Shown here: in pieces, positions 20,501 through 32,039 of the stretch
Layout of the letters: each line of letters starts with the position of its first letter
Position numbering within the stretch: the stretch's first letter is position 1
NCBI GenBank assembly: GCA_009602735.1
Contig: WELA01007798.1
Coordinates: 1-64,000, forward strand
From: Mesotaenium endlicherianum
Lineage: Eukaryota > Streptophyta > Zygnematophyceae > Zygnematales > Mesotaeniaceae
Direction of reading: 5' to 3'
DNA: 64,000 nucleotides
Position numbers and translations under genes: made by a program
Notes under the pieces: generated by a model
What the model was told of the DNA's origin: nothing
Databases searched by the model: none
Seen by the model: only the letters and a program-made list of their open reading frames with translations

Positions 20501-22053
20501 CTCTGCTCACTCACATGTCCCAGGTGCCACAGGTTGATGTCACTCTCTAGCTTGGCACCTCCCTGTGCACCAAGTGCAAACTCAACCTGAAGAACCTGGT
20601 CCATTACAGATATAGCAATCTCAGTTTGGCACTGGATTTTAAACAAGCTGCCTTGAACAATTGACTTCACAACCTTCATTACTACATCACCGTCCGAGTC
20701 CATGACTCGACACTCACTTCCTTCAAACACCACTGTGTTTCCAAGGGCTGTGGTCTTTGGCACTGAAAACAGATTCTTCACTAGTCCCGGACAATGAAGC
20801 ACATCCTGCATCGTAAACTTGTGCCTCCTCTTGCCTAGCTATGTCATGACTACCACCTTTCCAGATGCAATCCCTTGCAGCAGCATGCCATCACCAACTG
20901 TGACTGGCACTGGACTGTAGGACTTGTAGTCGAGCATGATCTCTCTCCTGGGAGTGGCATGTCTTGAAGCTCCTGAGTCAACAAACCAGGCATCCTCATC
21001 CTGCTCGCTGCACACCAGTGACTCCTCTATAGTAACAGCATTGGCACTTTCTTCAGCATCGTGAAGGGAAGTACCTTCTCTCTTCTGGCTGCAATCCCTG
21101 GCCAGATGTCCTTTCTTGTTGCACGTGAAGCACACTGCATCCTCGCAGCTTGGTGCAGAATGTCCTGTCTTCCCACAAATGAAGCATCTCCCTTTCTTGC
21201 TTCCACTTCCTTTGCCTTGATAGCCTCCTCTATGAGATCCTGACCTCCTTCCTCCCCATCCTTCTCCTTGCCGACTGGAACTGGCCACGCTAAGCTCTTC
21301 CATCTGCTCCACTAGCTGATTGCCCACCAGACGAAACTTCCTGTCTCCAAACATGAGTAGAGCCTGTTCAATGGATGAGCTTGCCTTTTCTTTGGTCTCC
21401 AACTGAACCTCCTTAATGAGCAACTTGGATTCAATGTTCTCCATGGTGAGTTCAGCAGTTGTCAGCACTGACAGGGAGTCTTTGAAGGTCTCAAACTTTG
21501 AATCCAATCCATTCAGAGCTTGAATCACCTGATCTTCTTGATTCACCTCGGCATCCAAGGCTTTTAATTCCTCACACACTTCTCTGATGCGGGAGAAGTA
21601 AGACTGCACGCTCTCTCCCTCTTCTTGCTTCAACAGAGCAAACTTCTTCTTAAAGGTGCCTCTGTTAGCAACACTATACCGCTGGTGCAGGTTCTTCAAC
21701 GACTCCCACATCGCTGTGCTGGTTTCTAAATTCAGCACTCTCATGTAGATTTCCTGACCCAAGCTCTTTGTAAGCAGATCAAATGCATGTGCCTCCCTCT
21801 TTCGCCATGCAACTCTAGCTGCTCCATTCGCAAAATACGCTTCTCTGGTTGCTGCATCAGCATTTGCAGCGGGCACTTGGAGTGGATCTGGGATCTTTTC
21901 ATTTCCAAGCAGTATCTCCTTAAGATCACGTCTGGCTAATTGTGCACACACTCTTCGCGACCACACAAGATACTTAGTACCCTTCCCATCGAAGTGCGGG
22001 AGCCGAGAGTTAGAACCTGCTCCGATACCATGTTGAAAATCTTCATCTGTCAT
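17537..22053 (-). pseudogene. copia Gag-Pol polyprotein, broken by nonsense codons and a frameshift
   Basis: One minus-strand frame encodes Gag, then two zinc knuckles (CFICGKTGHSAPSC and CFTCNKKGHLARDC), a protease with WFVDSGASRH, an integrase with LWHLGH and a DD35E core (HSDVWGP, DNGSEY), a reverse transcriptase (GRWIYRKK, MDVKTALLYGELEEEVYMEQP) and RNase H (SDADWGKD, SSMEAEYMA). The ATG at 22053 lies inside the 5' LTR, so the LTR end and primer-binding site are translated. Breaks: TAG at 20839-20841, 20056-20058 (for the first Q of YSPQQNG), 19882-19884 and 19372-19374, and a one-base loss near 18043 that shifts the RNase H frame. The usual YVDD reads YVDE. The products would copy and integrate the element RNA; this copy cannot do so by itself. 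Confidence 0.9.
22019..22030 (-). promoter_or_regulatory. copia primer-binding site (initiator tRNA-Met type)
   Basis: Directly inside the 5' LTR, reading TGGTATCGGAGC on the minus strand. It is one base different from the common plant TGGTATCAGAGC and identical to the site in the gypsy element at 58643. Confidence 0.85.
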
Positions 22054-22391
22054 TGCTTACTCGTTCTATAGCAAGACAAATACTTCACTTGCAGCTCATA
22101 CACAACACATATAAGCATGCACACGACACCAAGAGGAGCACTCTCTTTCTCGGGGGCTCAACTCTTTCTTACCCAAGTGTGTCCCTTACAAGTTTCTCTG
22201 CCCTTCTATATTCACAGTTGCGGCTGCTAACCTACCTTTAACTAATCGACAGTCTTAGTCATCAGAAGCCCTATACATCGACACTCTCAGCCAACATTAG
22301 CTGGACTCGACCGACCACAAACTTCAGTCAACCTCCACACATGTGAACGCACATGCTGAGCAAATAGAGCTAGGACTGCTTATTTCCTACA
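22031..22391 (-). repeat. copia 5' LTR
   Basis: 361 bp. It carries promoter functions for the element and, unusually, the first codons of Gag at its inner end (ATG at 22053-22051). Confidence 0.9.
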
Positions 22392-22590
22392 CTACAATTG
22401 ACCAATTGGTACAATTTATGGCTCAAACAAACCGTACAAACTTGAAATTTAGGCGAAATAATGAAAAATGGTCTTTCAATCATTAACGACAAAGTTAGAG
22501 TCAAAAGAGTGAGGTTCAAAGTTTAGGTTGATAACGAAATTTCTAATGAAAAGTTGTCATATCCGAGGTCACTAAAAAGCTCTCAGAGCC

Positions 22591-24075
22591 ATGGCTTCTT
22601 TTTCAAATGCGCCAAAAATAGTTGTGGGTGGTAAATTACTCATTCGTGCCACCTTCTGGGGAGATGCATGGATGAAAAAGACATTTGGATAATGTTATAC
22701 AGAGGTTTTCTTAGTCAGAATTGTAAGAAAAAAGGTTGTGAGGACTAAAAAGGAGAACTCATGGCTCATAGAAGTGTTGTATGACAAAGACAAAAAGTAA
22801 TAGGAGGCATGGCAGGTCAGGCAGTACCGATCTATTGTGCCTAAAGAGTCCTGGTTTCATTTTGAGCTGCATGTAGTTCGTTTTGGCTCGGTTTCCTCAG
22901 GGGTCTCTCTACTTGCAAATTCTGGGGAGGCTGGCAGTCAAGGTCTGATTTGTTCCTGCCAAGACCCGAACGATGACTCCCAGCCAAGGTCTAATGATGC
23001 TGATGAGGAGGAGGAGGAGGAGGAGGAGGAGGAGGAGGAGGAGGACGAGGATACTATGAGGAAGAAGGGCAGGCCTAACGCTAGAAAGGGGAAGCAGGTG
23101 CTGCTTACTGGGCCTGTAGAAAAGAATGAGAAAGAACAGAGGAGGAGAAAGGCTGAACTAGATCAGAAAAAGAGGCATAGCAACAGGTATAAGAAGGCTG
23201 CAGGTTTCAGTGATGAGGAGCTGCATACCTCTGATGGTAAGCTGGAATGAGAAGGAGATCTCTTGGAGGAGGAGCACCTTCGAGAAGGTACAGCTGAGCA
23301 GGAGTGCAACTGGAGACCTCCAGTTCATGGTGAGAAGTATCCATAGAGGCAGCAGCCAGGTGGATCTTCAACCTCTGGATTGAGAGGTGTCAATCTTAAG
23401 ACATTTGTGAAGTGCAGTTCCTTTGCTGTGCTGTGCCTGTTCATTGGCATAGACTGGTTTGCACTGCTTGTCAATGAGTCAAATGCTTATGCAAACTTGA
23501 ACAAGGCGAAAGATTGGAAGCCGGTTACTCTCACTGAAATGGTTGTTTTACATGGTCCTTACCTTGCCATGGCCTTGAATCCCTAGTTATGGGATACGTA
23601 TGTGGAGAATACGTAAAACGTATTCGTATTGCGAAAATACGTGTAAAAAAAGGAAATACGAAAGTATTACGTTTTTGGAAGATTCTCGGAAAAATTGGCA
23701 GAGCTTATAACTTTCAAACTGCTACGAAACCTCGAGCGCGATCAATCGCGAATGATAGAGGACTCAATTTGCTATAATATGAAGATGGTGAAAGTAGAAA
23801 ATTCATTCTCACAATTTCAAACCCCCAAATATTCATTTTTACGTCGTCGGAACGCATATTTTGAGTATTATGAAAATACGTCAAAATACGTGGTGTAATA
23901 CGTTGCTCACGGACCAATACGTGAGTACCCCATAACTAGGCCTGAATCCTCTGCTTAGGATACCTTATCATTGGAGGTCTAATACAAGTGGACCCATCAG
24001 GTTTCCTTCCTTTGGAACCTTCATGTCCAGGAACAGGTGGCAGGAGATATAAATATATTTTCACCTTAAGTCAAA
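22591..24075 (+). pseudogene. PiggyBac-like transposase pseudogene, split by a MITE
   Basis: One plus frame runs from MASFSNAPKIVVGG at 22591 to 23580, broken only by stops (TAA at 22690, TAA-TAG near 22798, TGA at 23248, TAG at 23341). It includes CYTEVFLVRI, an acidic run (about 23005-23050), a basic KKGRPNARKGKQ segment, then IDWFALLVNESNAYA and WKPVTLTEMVV, the entry to the PiggyBac transposase (DDE_Tnp_1_7) domain. The MITE at 23582-23940 interrupts it after LAMALNP. Past the MITE the frame continues with LLRIPYHW and FMSRNRWQEI, the next PiggyBac block, and fades near 24075. Catalytic Asp residues further on are missing, so the gene is truncated. PiggyBac transposases excise and insert elements at TTAA; I saw no clear element ends. 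Confidence 0.7.
23582..23940 (+). mobile_element. hAT-type MITE, copy 2 (359 bp), inside the PiggyBac gene
   Basis: Same ends (CCTAGTTATGGG...CCCATAACTAGG), length and orientation as the copy at 15145-15503. It is flanked by CTTGAATC (23574-23581) and CCTGAATC (23941-23948), an 8-bp target duplication with one mismatch. The insertion splits the PiggyBac-like reading frame. Confidence 0.9.
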
Positions 24076-25789
24076 CTTGGGAAAGGAGTGCTTTCGTAAG
24101 ACCTCTGCGACATACAGCATGCCCTCCCCTCCTCCTCACGTACAATCATCCAGCAGCATTCTCATCCGCCAAATCAAGTTGCCAAGTCATCTTAGACCTA
24201 GCAGGCCCCGTGTTGCTAACCCAAGTTCCCCATTCTTCCCCATTCTACCCAGGTTTGCCATTCTTCTCTACAGGCAACCTGCTAACCTCCGCCTGCCCCT
24301 ACACAGCTCTCCACGTCTCTCCCCCTCTACGCTTCTCCAGCAACCTCTTCTTGACACCCTTGCCAGTTGTTGTTGTTGGTCTGCCCTCCACAGCCAAGCA
24401 CAACCGCCCGCACACACAACAAATAAGTAGGGAGCGGGCTCTGTCGCAGCCTCCTGCGCATAACCCTGGATAGCCCGCTTCCACCCCCGCACGTACACAA
24501 CAATAATGGTGTGCAATTGCTGCTGTTGTGAGCCCCAGCCGAATTCCGGCCCAGAAGGGCAAGCCGCACCCTATGCCCTGGCCCCCCTCGGCCCCCCTAT
24601 GTCTCCCATACAGCCCTCCATAACTGTGCAACACCAATCTGAAGGGGGTGCACGTGCAAAGTTTCCAGACGCATACAGCCACTGAATACCCCCCAACCAA
24701 AAGATCGGCCGACATTGCCAGTGCCTCCTGATCACCTCCACACATCCTTGCACAAAATAACCATAGGAGTAGTTATTGTTCCACACCCAATCCCAGACAT
24801 CGGCACGCACACTCACACCCATGCATTTACTTAATGCAAACGCAAGCATGAATGCCTACCCACCCACTTCTCCACCTAAATAGGCAGCTCCCCACACAAG
24901 GCTGAAAGCAGAAGGGGGCAGTTGCCCCCACATCGAGCGACGAGACAATCAGCCGTGAGAGACAGTAGAGAGCAGAAGGTGACTTGAGCAGGTGAATATT
25001 GTCGGTTTCGACATCAGAGTTCAGACCAAGACAGGCCAGCCCCAGCTAAAAGCCCACACAACTCTTCACAGCCCTTGCGTATGTGTGCACCAGTGAAGCA
25101 AAGCAGGAGTAGTCAAGCAATTGCCCAACCATGTAGCCTGTCACAGCCCCCCCCCTACACACACACATGACCAAATGGCAGCTGGCGAATAGACCACTGC
25201 TCACAGATCATCCATACTCCACAGATCCTCACACACAACAATAACTTTAGAGGGAAGTCGCATCCACACCCACACCCACTTGCATTCACACAGCATCCAG
25301 AGGCAAGCGGGGGCACGCAGATATGCACGCTCCGTACTGATGACAGCTAATCAAGAAGGAGGACATAAGGAGAAGTAAGGTGAGAAGAAAGGAATCTGCA
25401 CATTTCAAGAAGGATAGATTTGGGGGTTTCGACTGGATTATGACATGCTGTTACAAACTTTCGAGGACTTGGAACACATAAATAAACCAACAAGCAATAT
25501 TGAAACCAGAAACTAAGAATTTGGTGCATTATGCACGCATCACAATCTTACGATCTAAGCAATGTCAAGAATAAGGCTGATGGATGTACCTTCAAATTTT
25601 GGGAATCACCAGTTGAAGACAAAAGAAACAGTAAATTCTAACATATTCGTCCTGTTCCTCACCACACTAGAGCTTGCGAAGTAACTCTATGATGCCACAT
25701 TCCACTTAACAGCTGAAGAACAAGGACGGTAAGGATGCCTATGTATATAGCTGCCACTTCGTTTTATGCTTCCCGGCTGGCAAACGACG
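24076..25789. other. stretch without recognisable features
   Basis: Pyrimidine- and CA-rich sequence with random open frames on both strands. I see no motif, repeat or RNA gene. Confidence 0.4.
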
Positions 25790-26267
25790 GCTGCCCATTT
25801 ATTTGGGAGAACACCTTGTGGTAGGGTCAACTTTGCTATGGCCGCTGCCACGCAATTTGACGATGCTCCTCCTCGTGGTGCTTCTTGTTGTTGCAGATTT
25901 TCTTGAGTGGGCTCTCCCATCGGCATTGGAGGAGGGTCTATTGGAGAGGAAGGGCTTCCTTCAAAAGCTTGCTGTTGGTCTTGAGGATCGGCCATCTTCT
26001 TGTGCTGTCAAGTGCCTAGCTCCGATATTACCGTAGTGAATCAGATAGATAAAGTACTTAGTAAAATACAATACTTAATCTTTAGACAAGGATCTTTGAA
26101 CACAAGTGGTAGCTTCTTGAAAGAGAGTTGGCTTCTTGAAAGTTAATATATTTTTTGAGCTTGGCAAGTACAAGAGAGATTCTGGAATGTCTTTCTATGT
26201 TCTAGCTCTTGTTTATGTACTTGCTACATAAGTAATTTCTAAGAAGGTGCATGTTGATGTGTTGGCA
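25790..26267 (-). mobile_element. Ty3/gypsy copy B, 5' fragment (partial LTR and gag start)
   Basis: On the minus strand a truncated 5' LTR (26267-26032) is followed by an eroded primer-binding site and the start of Gag: [32 protein letters not shown] and AKLTLPQGV, matching the Gag of the element at 58679. Homology stops at about 25790 inside gag and at 26267 inside the LTR, so both ends are lost. Confidence 0.85.
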
Positions 26268-26330
26268 TCCGTTGCCGTTAAGAGTGCTCGATTTGGAGTA
26301 GTATTGACTGCGTTAGGCCCTCAGACATTT

Positions 26331-28030
26331 CGGTAGCACATAGCGACAAATTTCATGATTTTGCACCTAAGTCAGTGAGATGTATTTTAGCTACATTGTG
26401 GTCATCTGCATGAAAGCACCTTTGCTATTCAGTACCCTGATGTTGTGTATGTGTTTATACATGCTTGTATGCCTGGTGGCAAGAGGCCATGAGTTTCTGA
26501 AGGAGAAGCTCTAGTCCTCAAGCTCACCTGTTTCTTGTGCCTTGTGTTAGTGTGCAACTATGGCCCACTACGGTAAGTGAGTCAAGAGGTATAGATGTGT
26601 GAACGGAATTCAGTAGATCGCTCCCTGATTTTACACGCTTCCACCTGACGCTATCTCTGACATTATATATATAAATGGAATATGATTCTTGGGTGAGCAA
26701 GATTCATTTCACACATAGAAGTGGAGTTGTTAGCCACGCTTATATATGTTAGCATATGGCAGTAGTATACTTTTGCAATCAAAATTAGATACTACTGCAA
26801 GAGGCCCTCCCACCCTTCCTTAGGATATGCTGTGATGCAAAACAAATCTAATGAAGTAGCTTGCAACACTCTAGCAACATGCAGGATAGGAGAAGTATGA
26901 GACGTTAGTATCAATTTACTCAAATAACAAGCTAATCAAACGAGTGCTCAGCAAAATTATAATAGTGTAGCATAGGATTAAAACAAGTGTAGAGATGTAG
27001 AGGTAAACAAACCTATTCAAACTGACAATGTCACTGAACACACAAAGAGATTGATTCCTGCTTTTTTGAAATATTAGCATGTGACGTTAGTGGACTACTT
27101 AGTGTTTAGTGTAAAGGTAGTACAAGAGGCCCACCCACCCTTTCTTAGGATAAGTATTGATGCAATAGAAATTTCCAGCACTCTAGCAACAGGCAGGAAA
27201 TGAGAAGCACAAGATATCAATTTAAATGTAATAACATAACAAGCTCAGTTAAAAAGAATACAGCATACTTAGATTTGTATAGCATAGCAGAAAAATAATT
27301 TGGTCGTTATAATTCGATACGTGGGTCGCAACTTAATGAGTTTCCCACCCACTAAACGGCGCACCTTGCACCATGATCAACCAGGTGGTCTCTAGGTACA
27401 TAGCAAGGTGGGATTTTGTGGTCCCTCATCCTAGACATTAGGCTTTAGAGTTAGATTTCCACTTGCAGTCATGTGTGCACTTATATGGGTTCGTTATCTT
27501 GACCAACTTTCACGCAAATTGACATGGCGTCTACGTGTGTGTACCAAAATTAAGCGGACTAGGATTCTGTGGAAAAATCTCGTCAAGACGAGTCTGTAGT
27601 CGTTGAGTTTGCCTAATTTAATGAACTATTGGCGCAGATATTGCTTTTGATGTCTAGGGCTGACATAGTACAAAGATTCCATAATTTTGCACCAGTGTCG
27701 TAGGATGTGTTTTAGCTACATCATGGTCTTTTGAATGAGAGCGTCTTTCCTATCCAGTCCTCTGATGTGATCTGTGTGCTCTCATAAAGTTGTATGACTG
27801 GTAGTCAAGAGTCCATCAGTTCTCAAAGAAGAAGGTCTAGTCATGAACATTATTTCTTTCTGGTACCTTGACTTAGTGTGCAACTATTGCACACTACAAT
27901 AAGTGAGACAGGGGGTTTGAATGGGTATAAGAAATCCATTAAAAGAGCAAATATCGCTCGTTGATTTACACGCTTCCAACTAACTCTCATCTTTATATTT
28001 GTATGAGGTGGATTCATTTCAATTTGTAGA
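26331..28030 (-). repeat. old repeat cluster, possibly hAT 3' DNA
   Basis: Two diverged copies of a block of about 350 bp lie at 26331-26680 and 27666-28000 (shared strings: gattttgcacc/aattttgcacc, ttttagctacat, ttagtgtgcaactat, acacgcttccaac). Between them, two units starting GAGGCCCTCCCACCC (26801) and GAGGCCCACCCACCC (27126) are about 325 bp apart. The CCTCCC strings recall the inverted head motif of the hAT 3' tandem units. No coding content. Confidence 0.4.
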
Positions 28031-28883
28031 CGGTTTGTATTGCACACCTATGACGAGCACATAAAGGCTTGGATTCCTCGCACTCTTGCTTGGCCATAGG
28101 ATAGGCAATCGCTCACGGATTCTCTCGCACTCATAGAAATAAAACCTCCGTTCTAGCATCATCCTACCCCGCTTTGGCCTTTTTACGTATAAAAATGCAA
28201 ATCGTGCACACTATGCACGTTAGTAGCTAGGAGCGAGTAGTCTTACTCACGAGATAAAGTTTACTTGGAAACACAATGGCTTCTTGTGTTTCACCACGGA
28301 TACGTCCCTCCACTTTGTAGCTGCTGTGCGGGAGGATAGCAATGCTACATTGGACCAGTCAAGTACTCACATCAGCAGGGCAGAAGGCCGGCGACGCAAC
28401 ATCTCTTCTAAGAACTGCTACCAAATAGCTGCTGACTGGCAATAGGGGAGCAGGGGGACCAGCAACGCGACGCTCAAATTGATAGCTACTGCGAGGTGTA
28501 GTCTACCCAGTCTTACAATGCTTTTGTTAGTTGTATGTTGGACATATCGAAACGCATACAGGGTGGATTTGTCCACTAAACAGAGGCTCGGTTAGAACCT
28601 TTGTCTCGCGATTTGAGTCGTAAATTGGTGCTCTTTGAGCCTGTTAGCAGGCAGGCTTGCTTGATTTGTCCCTTTCCTTGCCATCTCTTCTCAGCCTTCT
28701 CTTGTGCTGGTGCCTGAGATGCTGATGTGACACTTCTCTCAGTCGGATTTGCTGCATGATGAAGCTGTGAGCGCGCATGAGGTAGCAGTCTTTGAAGGGG
28801 GACGCCAATTAGAGTTAGGAATGACCTCCGCTGTGGCTACTTCTTCGCCTTCTCGTTAGACCTACACAAGGCACTTTGCTGGG
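28030..28883. other. stretch without recognisable features
   Basis: No gene, RNA or repeat that I recognise. Confidence 0.35.
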
Positions 28884-29320
28884 ATGTCTTTACCCACGTT
28901 ATGCTCTAAGATCGATGTCTGCATGGCAGTGCTCCGTGCTCGTAACCATCCACTTAATCGTAACAATTACTTAGAGATCATGCTCACCCATATAGAAGGG
29001 GAAGCTTCCTTAGTGCTTTATGCACGATATAATCGTTATTATCTTAGATACAATGCCAGTCCCTTTAGCAAGCTCCAACAGCTACAGTTGGTAATGATGT
29101 TCTTGTTGTTGACATACCTGTGTGCATATGGGACCCTCCCCTGGCACATCGGCCCTTCAATCAAAAAGAAATTGCAATTGCGGCTGCCGTCGTTGCTGCT
29201 GCTGGGCAGGGACAAGAGGGTTCAAGGCACAAATTAGAAGTGGTGGATGGAAAACCAGGGGAACCAGCAAGACTATACCCAATTGACAAGGCAAAAGTTA
29301 GTGCTCGTGGATAGAAAACC
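28884..29320 (+). pseudogene. unrecognised ORF remnant
   Basis: The plus frame reads MSLPTLCSKIDVCMAVLRARN and EIMLTHIEGEASLVLYARYN. It then appears to shift near 29100 to VCIWDPPLAHRPFNQKEIA, an alanine-rich helix and GKPGEPARLYPIDKAKVSA. A short tandem duplication of about 70 bp follows (29245-29375, aaaaccaggg...aaccagcaagact). It may be an eroded transposon protein, but I cannot name it. 29380-31106 beyond it has only random frames. Confidence 0.2.
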
Positions 29321-31106
29321 AGGGGGAGCAGCAAGACTGAGCCCAATTGATGTGGCGCCACCATCCTGTGCTAGTCCGGTGGAAGTCATTACCGCTCGTA
29401 TCGAGGACCTCCATACACGTGCTATTTAGCGTCGTAACAGCAAGCTTTTCTAGGCATTCTTCTGCCCTCACTGCTCTTGCACTCAAAAACCTGGAAAGTG
29501 GCGATTGTCTACCTCCAAACGAAAATTTAAAGGCGAAGAAGGGCCCACTCTTTGCTCTTTTTGAAGCGAGAAATGGAAGAGGGAGATGCGCTTCAACAGA
29601 ACCCCCCTTCAGCAGCGGGGACCGCTCGACGACGTACGTCAAAGGCGCATCTCTATTTTTTTGTGTAAATTTGGGTCTTCGTCAACCGGCGCAGAGGTTG
29701 TCCTTCCTCAATCGCAGAGCCACCTACGTTTTGAATTGCAGACATTTTCTAGGGATCAAAGCGGAGAAGAGCGTAGAAGCGGAGAATATTAGTGCAAGTG
29801 CAAGGAGGGAATGGAGACACGTGGCTTGTTGCACACCCACATTGGAGAACTTCACCTAAGGATCAGTTTATGCAGTTGTTCTATGTGAGCAATTACGATT
29901 GTGCCACGTACAAATGTTTTGAACCTCTAAAATTGCGGGCGGTACAAACAACTTTAACCACCAACAATCGCGAGGTGTGCTTGCAGAAATGAAAGTTGAT
30001 AATAAAAAGTGACAATATGAGTTCTTTGCACAGGGAGCCTCTTGGCTCCTCGTCCGCTTTGCATGTTGGTATTAGGAACTAGTACACACAGCCATATTTT
30101 AACTACCATACTATGCACTATTCCACTCAAACAAATAACTCTGAAAATTATGACTCTTATGTTGCCGATCACCACACGTGCCCTACCCATGACAGATGCT
30201 ATGGTGCACATGGCACATATCATACTTTGCAGCGTCTACTCCCGTGTAGGATGCACACGAGCACCTACATCATGCGTGTCAAGGCTCAAAGCCCAGTTCC
30301 CAAACGCCACATGGCGCCTCTCTAGGGTTCTCTTCCAATCTCATCGTGGTTGCCACTGCCTATCAAGACGGGTCACTGCCCTTCCTCCGTGCCATGTCTG
30401 AGCAATGCACCAAATCACAACGTGGGAGAGCTTCATGTATGTTTCACAAATACAGCAATATATATGTCAGGGGCTAGAGTGGCTTACAAAGCGAAGGGCA
30501 CTGCCACTTTTTTTTCCCTCTTTGTGCGTAACAAGTTACCCCCACCACGCTGAGGGAATGTGGCTGCGATGCCTGAAGGCCTCTTAGCGAGCGCTCCACT
30601 CCATGTAGGTATTGATGATTGCACAGAATCCATTGGCATGTGTGTCCCAACATTTGCATCCCATGGGTGGAGGAAGACCAAGGCCCTCCACCACATCACA
30701 GGCACATATCACTGATGGCGGCGGTAATGTGTGCTCTCCTCTCGGTGGTGGTGATAGTGAGCGCATTTTCCTTCTTATATCTGTACGCCACAACCCTCAT
30801 TGTTTCTCGGGTTATTTGGGCACTGCACCTTGTGCTACAGGCAAAATTTACGCGAGGCACTTACCTCGCGGAGGTGGAGATGCCACGCAGGGCGGCTCCA
30901 ATCTTCCACGGCCTGCTCATTTTGTGCCGGAGTCAATATTTGGAGCAAAACACCATCCAATGAATACAAAAATAAAGCAAGGGCGAGATCTTATCATTTG
31001 GAATGGGCGACGGTGTTCGAATCGCTAGAACGTGTTATCATGATTTCGGCACACTCCCCCAAGTGTATCAGCCTGTTGCTGTGGCATACATACTTACAGT
31101 TTGACT

Positions 31107-31698
31107 AAAAGGAGCGGAGTGCCCTAGTGGAAGCGTAGTGACTCCTGAGGAACTAAACTGGTTGCAATCATACTGTAGAGTGCGGTGGCATACCACTAAG
31201 AAAGTCTTGGAAATCAGTTGACATTTTGAGTAGTAAGAAAGTGCTCGTAAATGCAATAGGATGAATTCCTTGTCATTACAAAGCTGTAGAACTTTACAAA
31301 AGTGAAAATTGATGAGCAACGAAGAAGTTATGCCTATGCATAATTTTCTACGACAACCGCTCGCCCCTAAGAGGGAGGGCCACTTAGCAATACATTTTCC
31401 TAGGTGTTTGTCGTATCGTCCCTTTTGGAGATTGAAAGAAGGTCAGATCAGCCTCATCCTATGTGTCGGGTTGATTTGACGTCCACATGGATGCATCAAA
31501 ATAATTAGAATATACTAACTTACACGCGCTAGGCTAATCCGAAACTCTTAGGTACATCGACTTGGTCGGCACTCCGCGTTAGCCTAAATCACGTGAAGGT
31601 TCAAAACTAAACTTCAAAGATCCATTAATTTCTCAATACTCAACCAAATTTGGTGAACTGTTTATCAATATGACCACAAAAATGCACTGGACACTTCT
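31107..31698 (+). repeat. dispersed repeat R2, copy 2
   Basis: Second copy of the repeat at 12156-12835, from GGAGCGGAGTGCCCTAGTGGAAGCG to caaaaatgcactgg. It contains GGGAGGGCCACTTAGCAA at 31373-31390. Same orientation as copy 1. Confidence 0.6.
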
Positions 31699-32039
31699 AT
31701 GTAATCATAGCATTTTTTCAAGGAACTTTTGAATGCACTTTATAAACCTATGACCAAACATCGACATAGCGTACAATATGGCTTGGTGCTTGTACCTCAT
31801 GCATTGACGGATGCGGATCTTCGAGCAGATTTCGTCTCGAGCTTCTTGTACTCGCCCACGTCCTTGTCATCTGTATTACCATCGTTGCACGCAAATCGGC
31901 TGCCCATCAAGGTTATTGTCTATACTCTTTTTGTATATCGGTGAGCAAAGTGGCCACGATGCCCACAATATGAGAGGGCTCTGCCACCCCAGCACCCACT
32001 TACGGTGGTGGAATAAACGTCACGCACTTATCTAGTTGC

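Larger units (their letters stand above)
17158..22391 (-). mobile_element. complete Ty1/copia retrotransposon
   Basis: A 5,234-bp element with two 361-bp LTRs, a minus-strand primer-binding site and polypurine tract, and a perfect CTACA target duplication (17153-17157 and 22392-22396). By eye the LTRs differ at about ten positions (roughly 97% identical), which suggests a fairly recent insertion. The order in the single coding frame (Gag, protease, integrase, reverse transcriptase, RNase H) is typical of Ty1/copia. Coding mutations make this copy defective. Confidence 0.95.

Noticed and set aside
24268-24849. Several overlapping minus-strand frames with Cys- and Trp-rich translations
   Set aside because: They overlap in multiple frames in a pyrimidine-rich stretch; likely chance openness.
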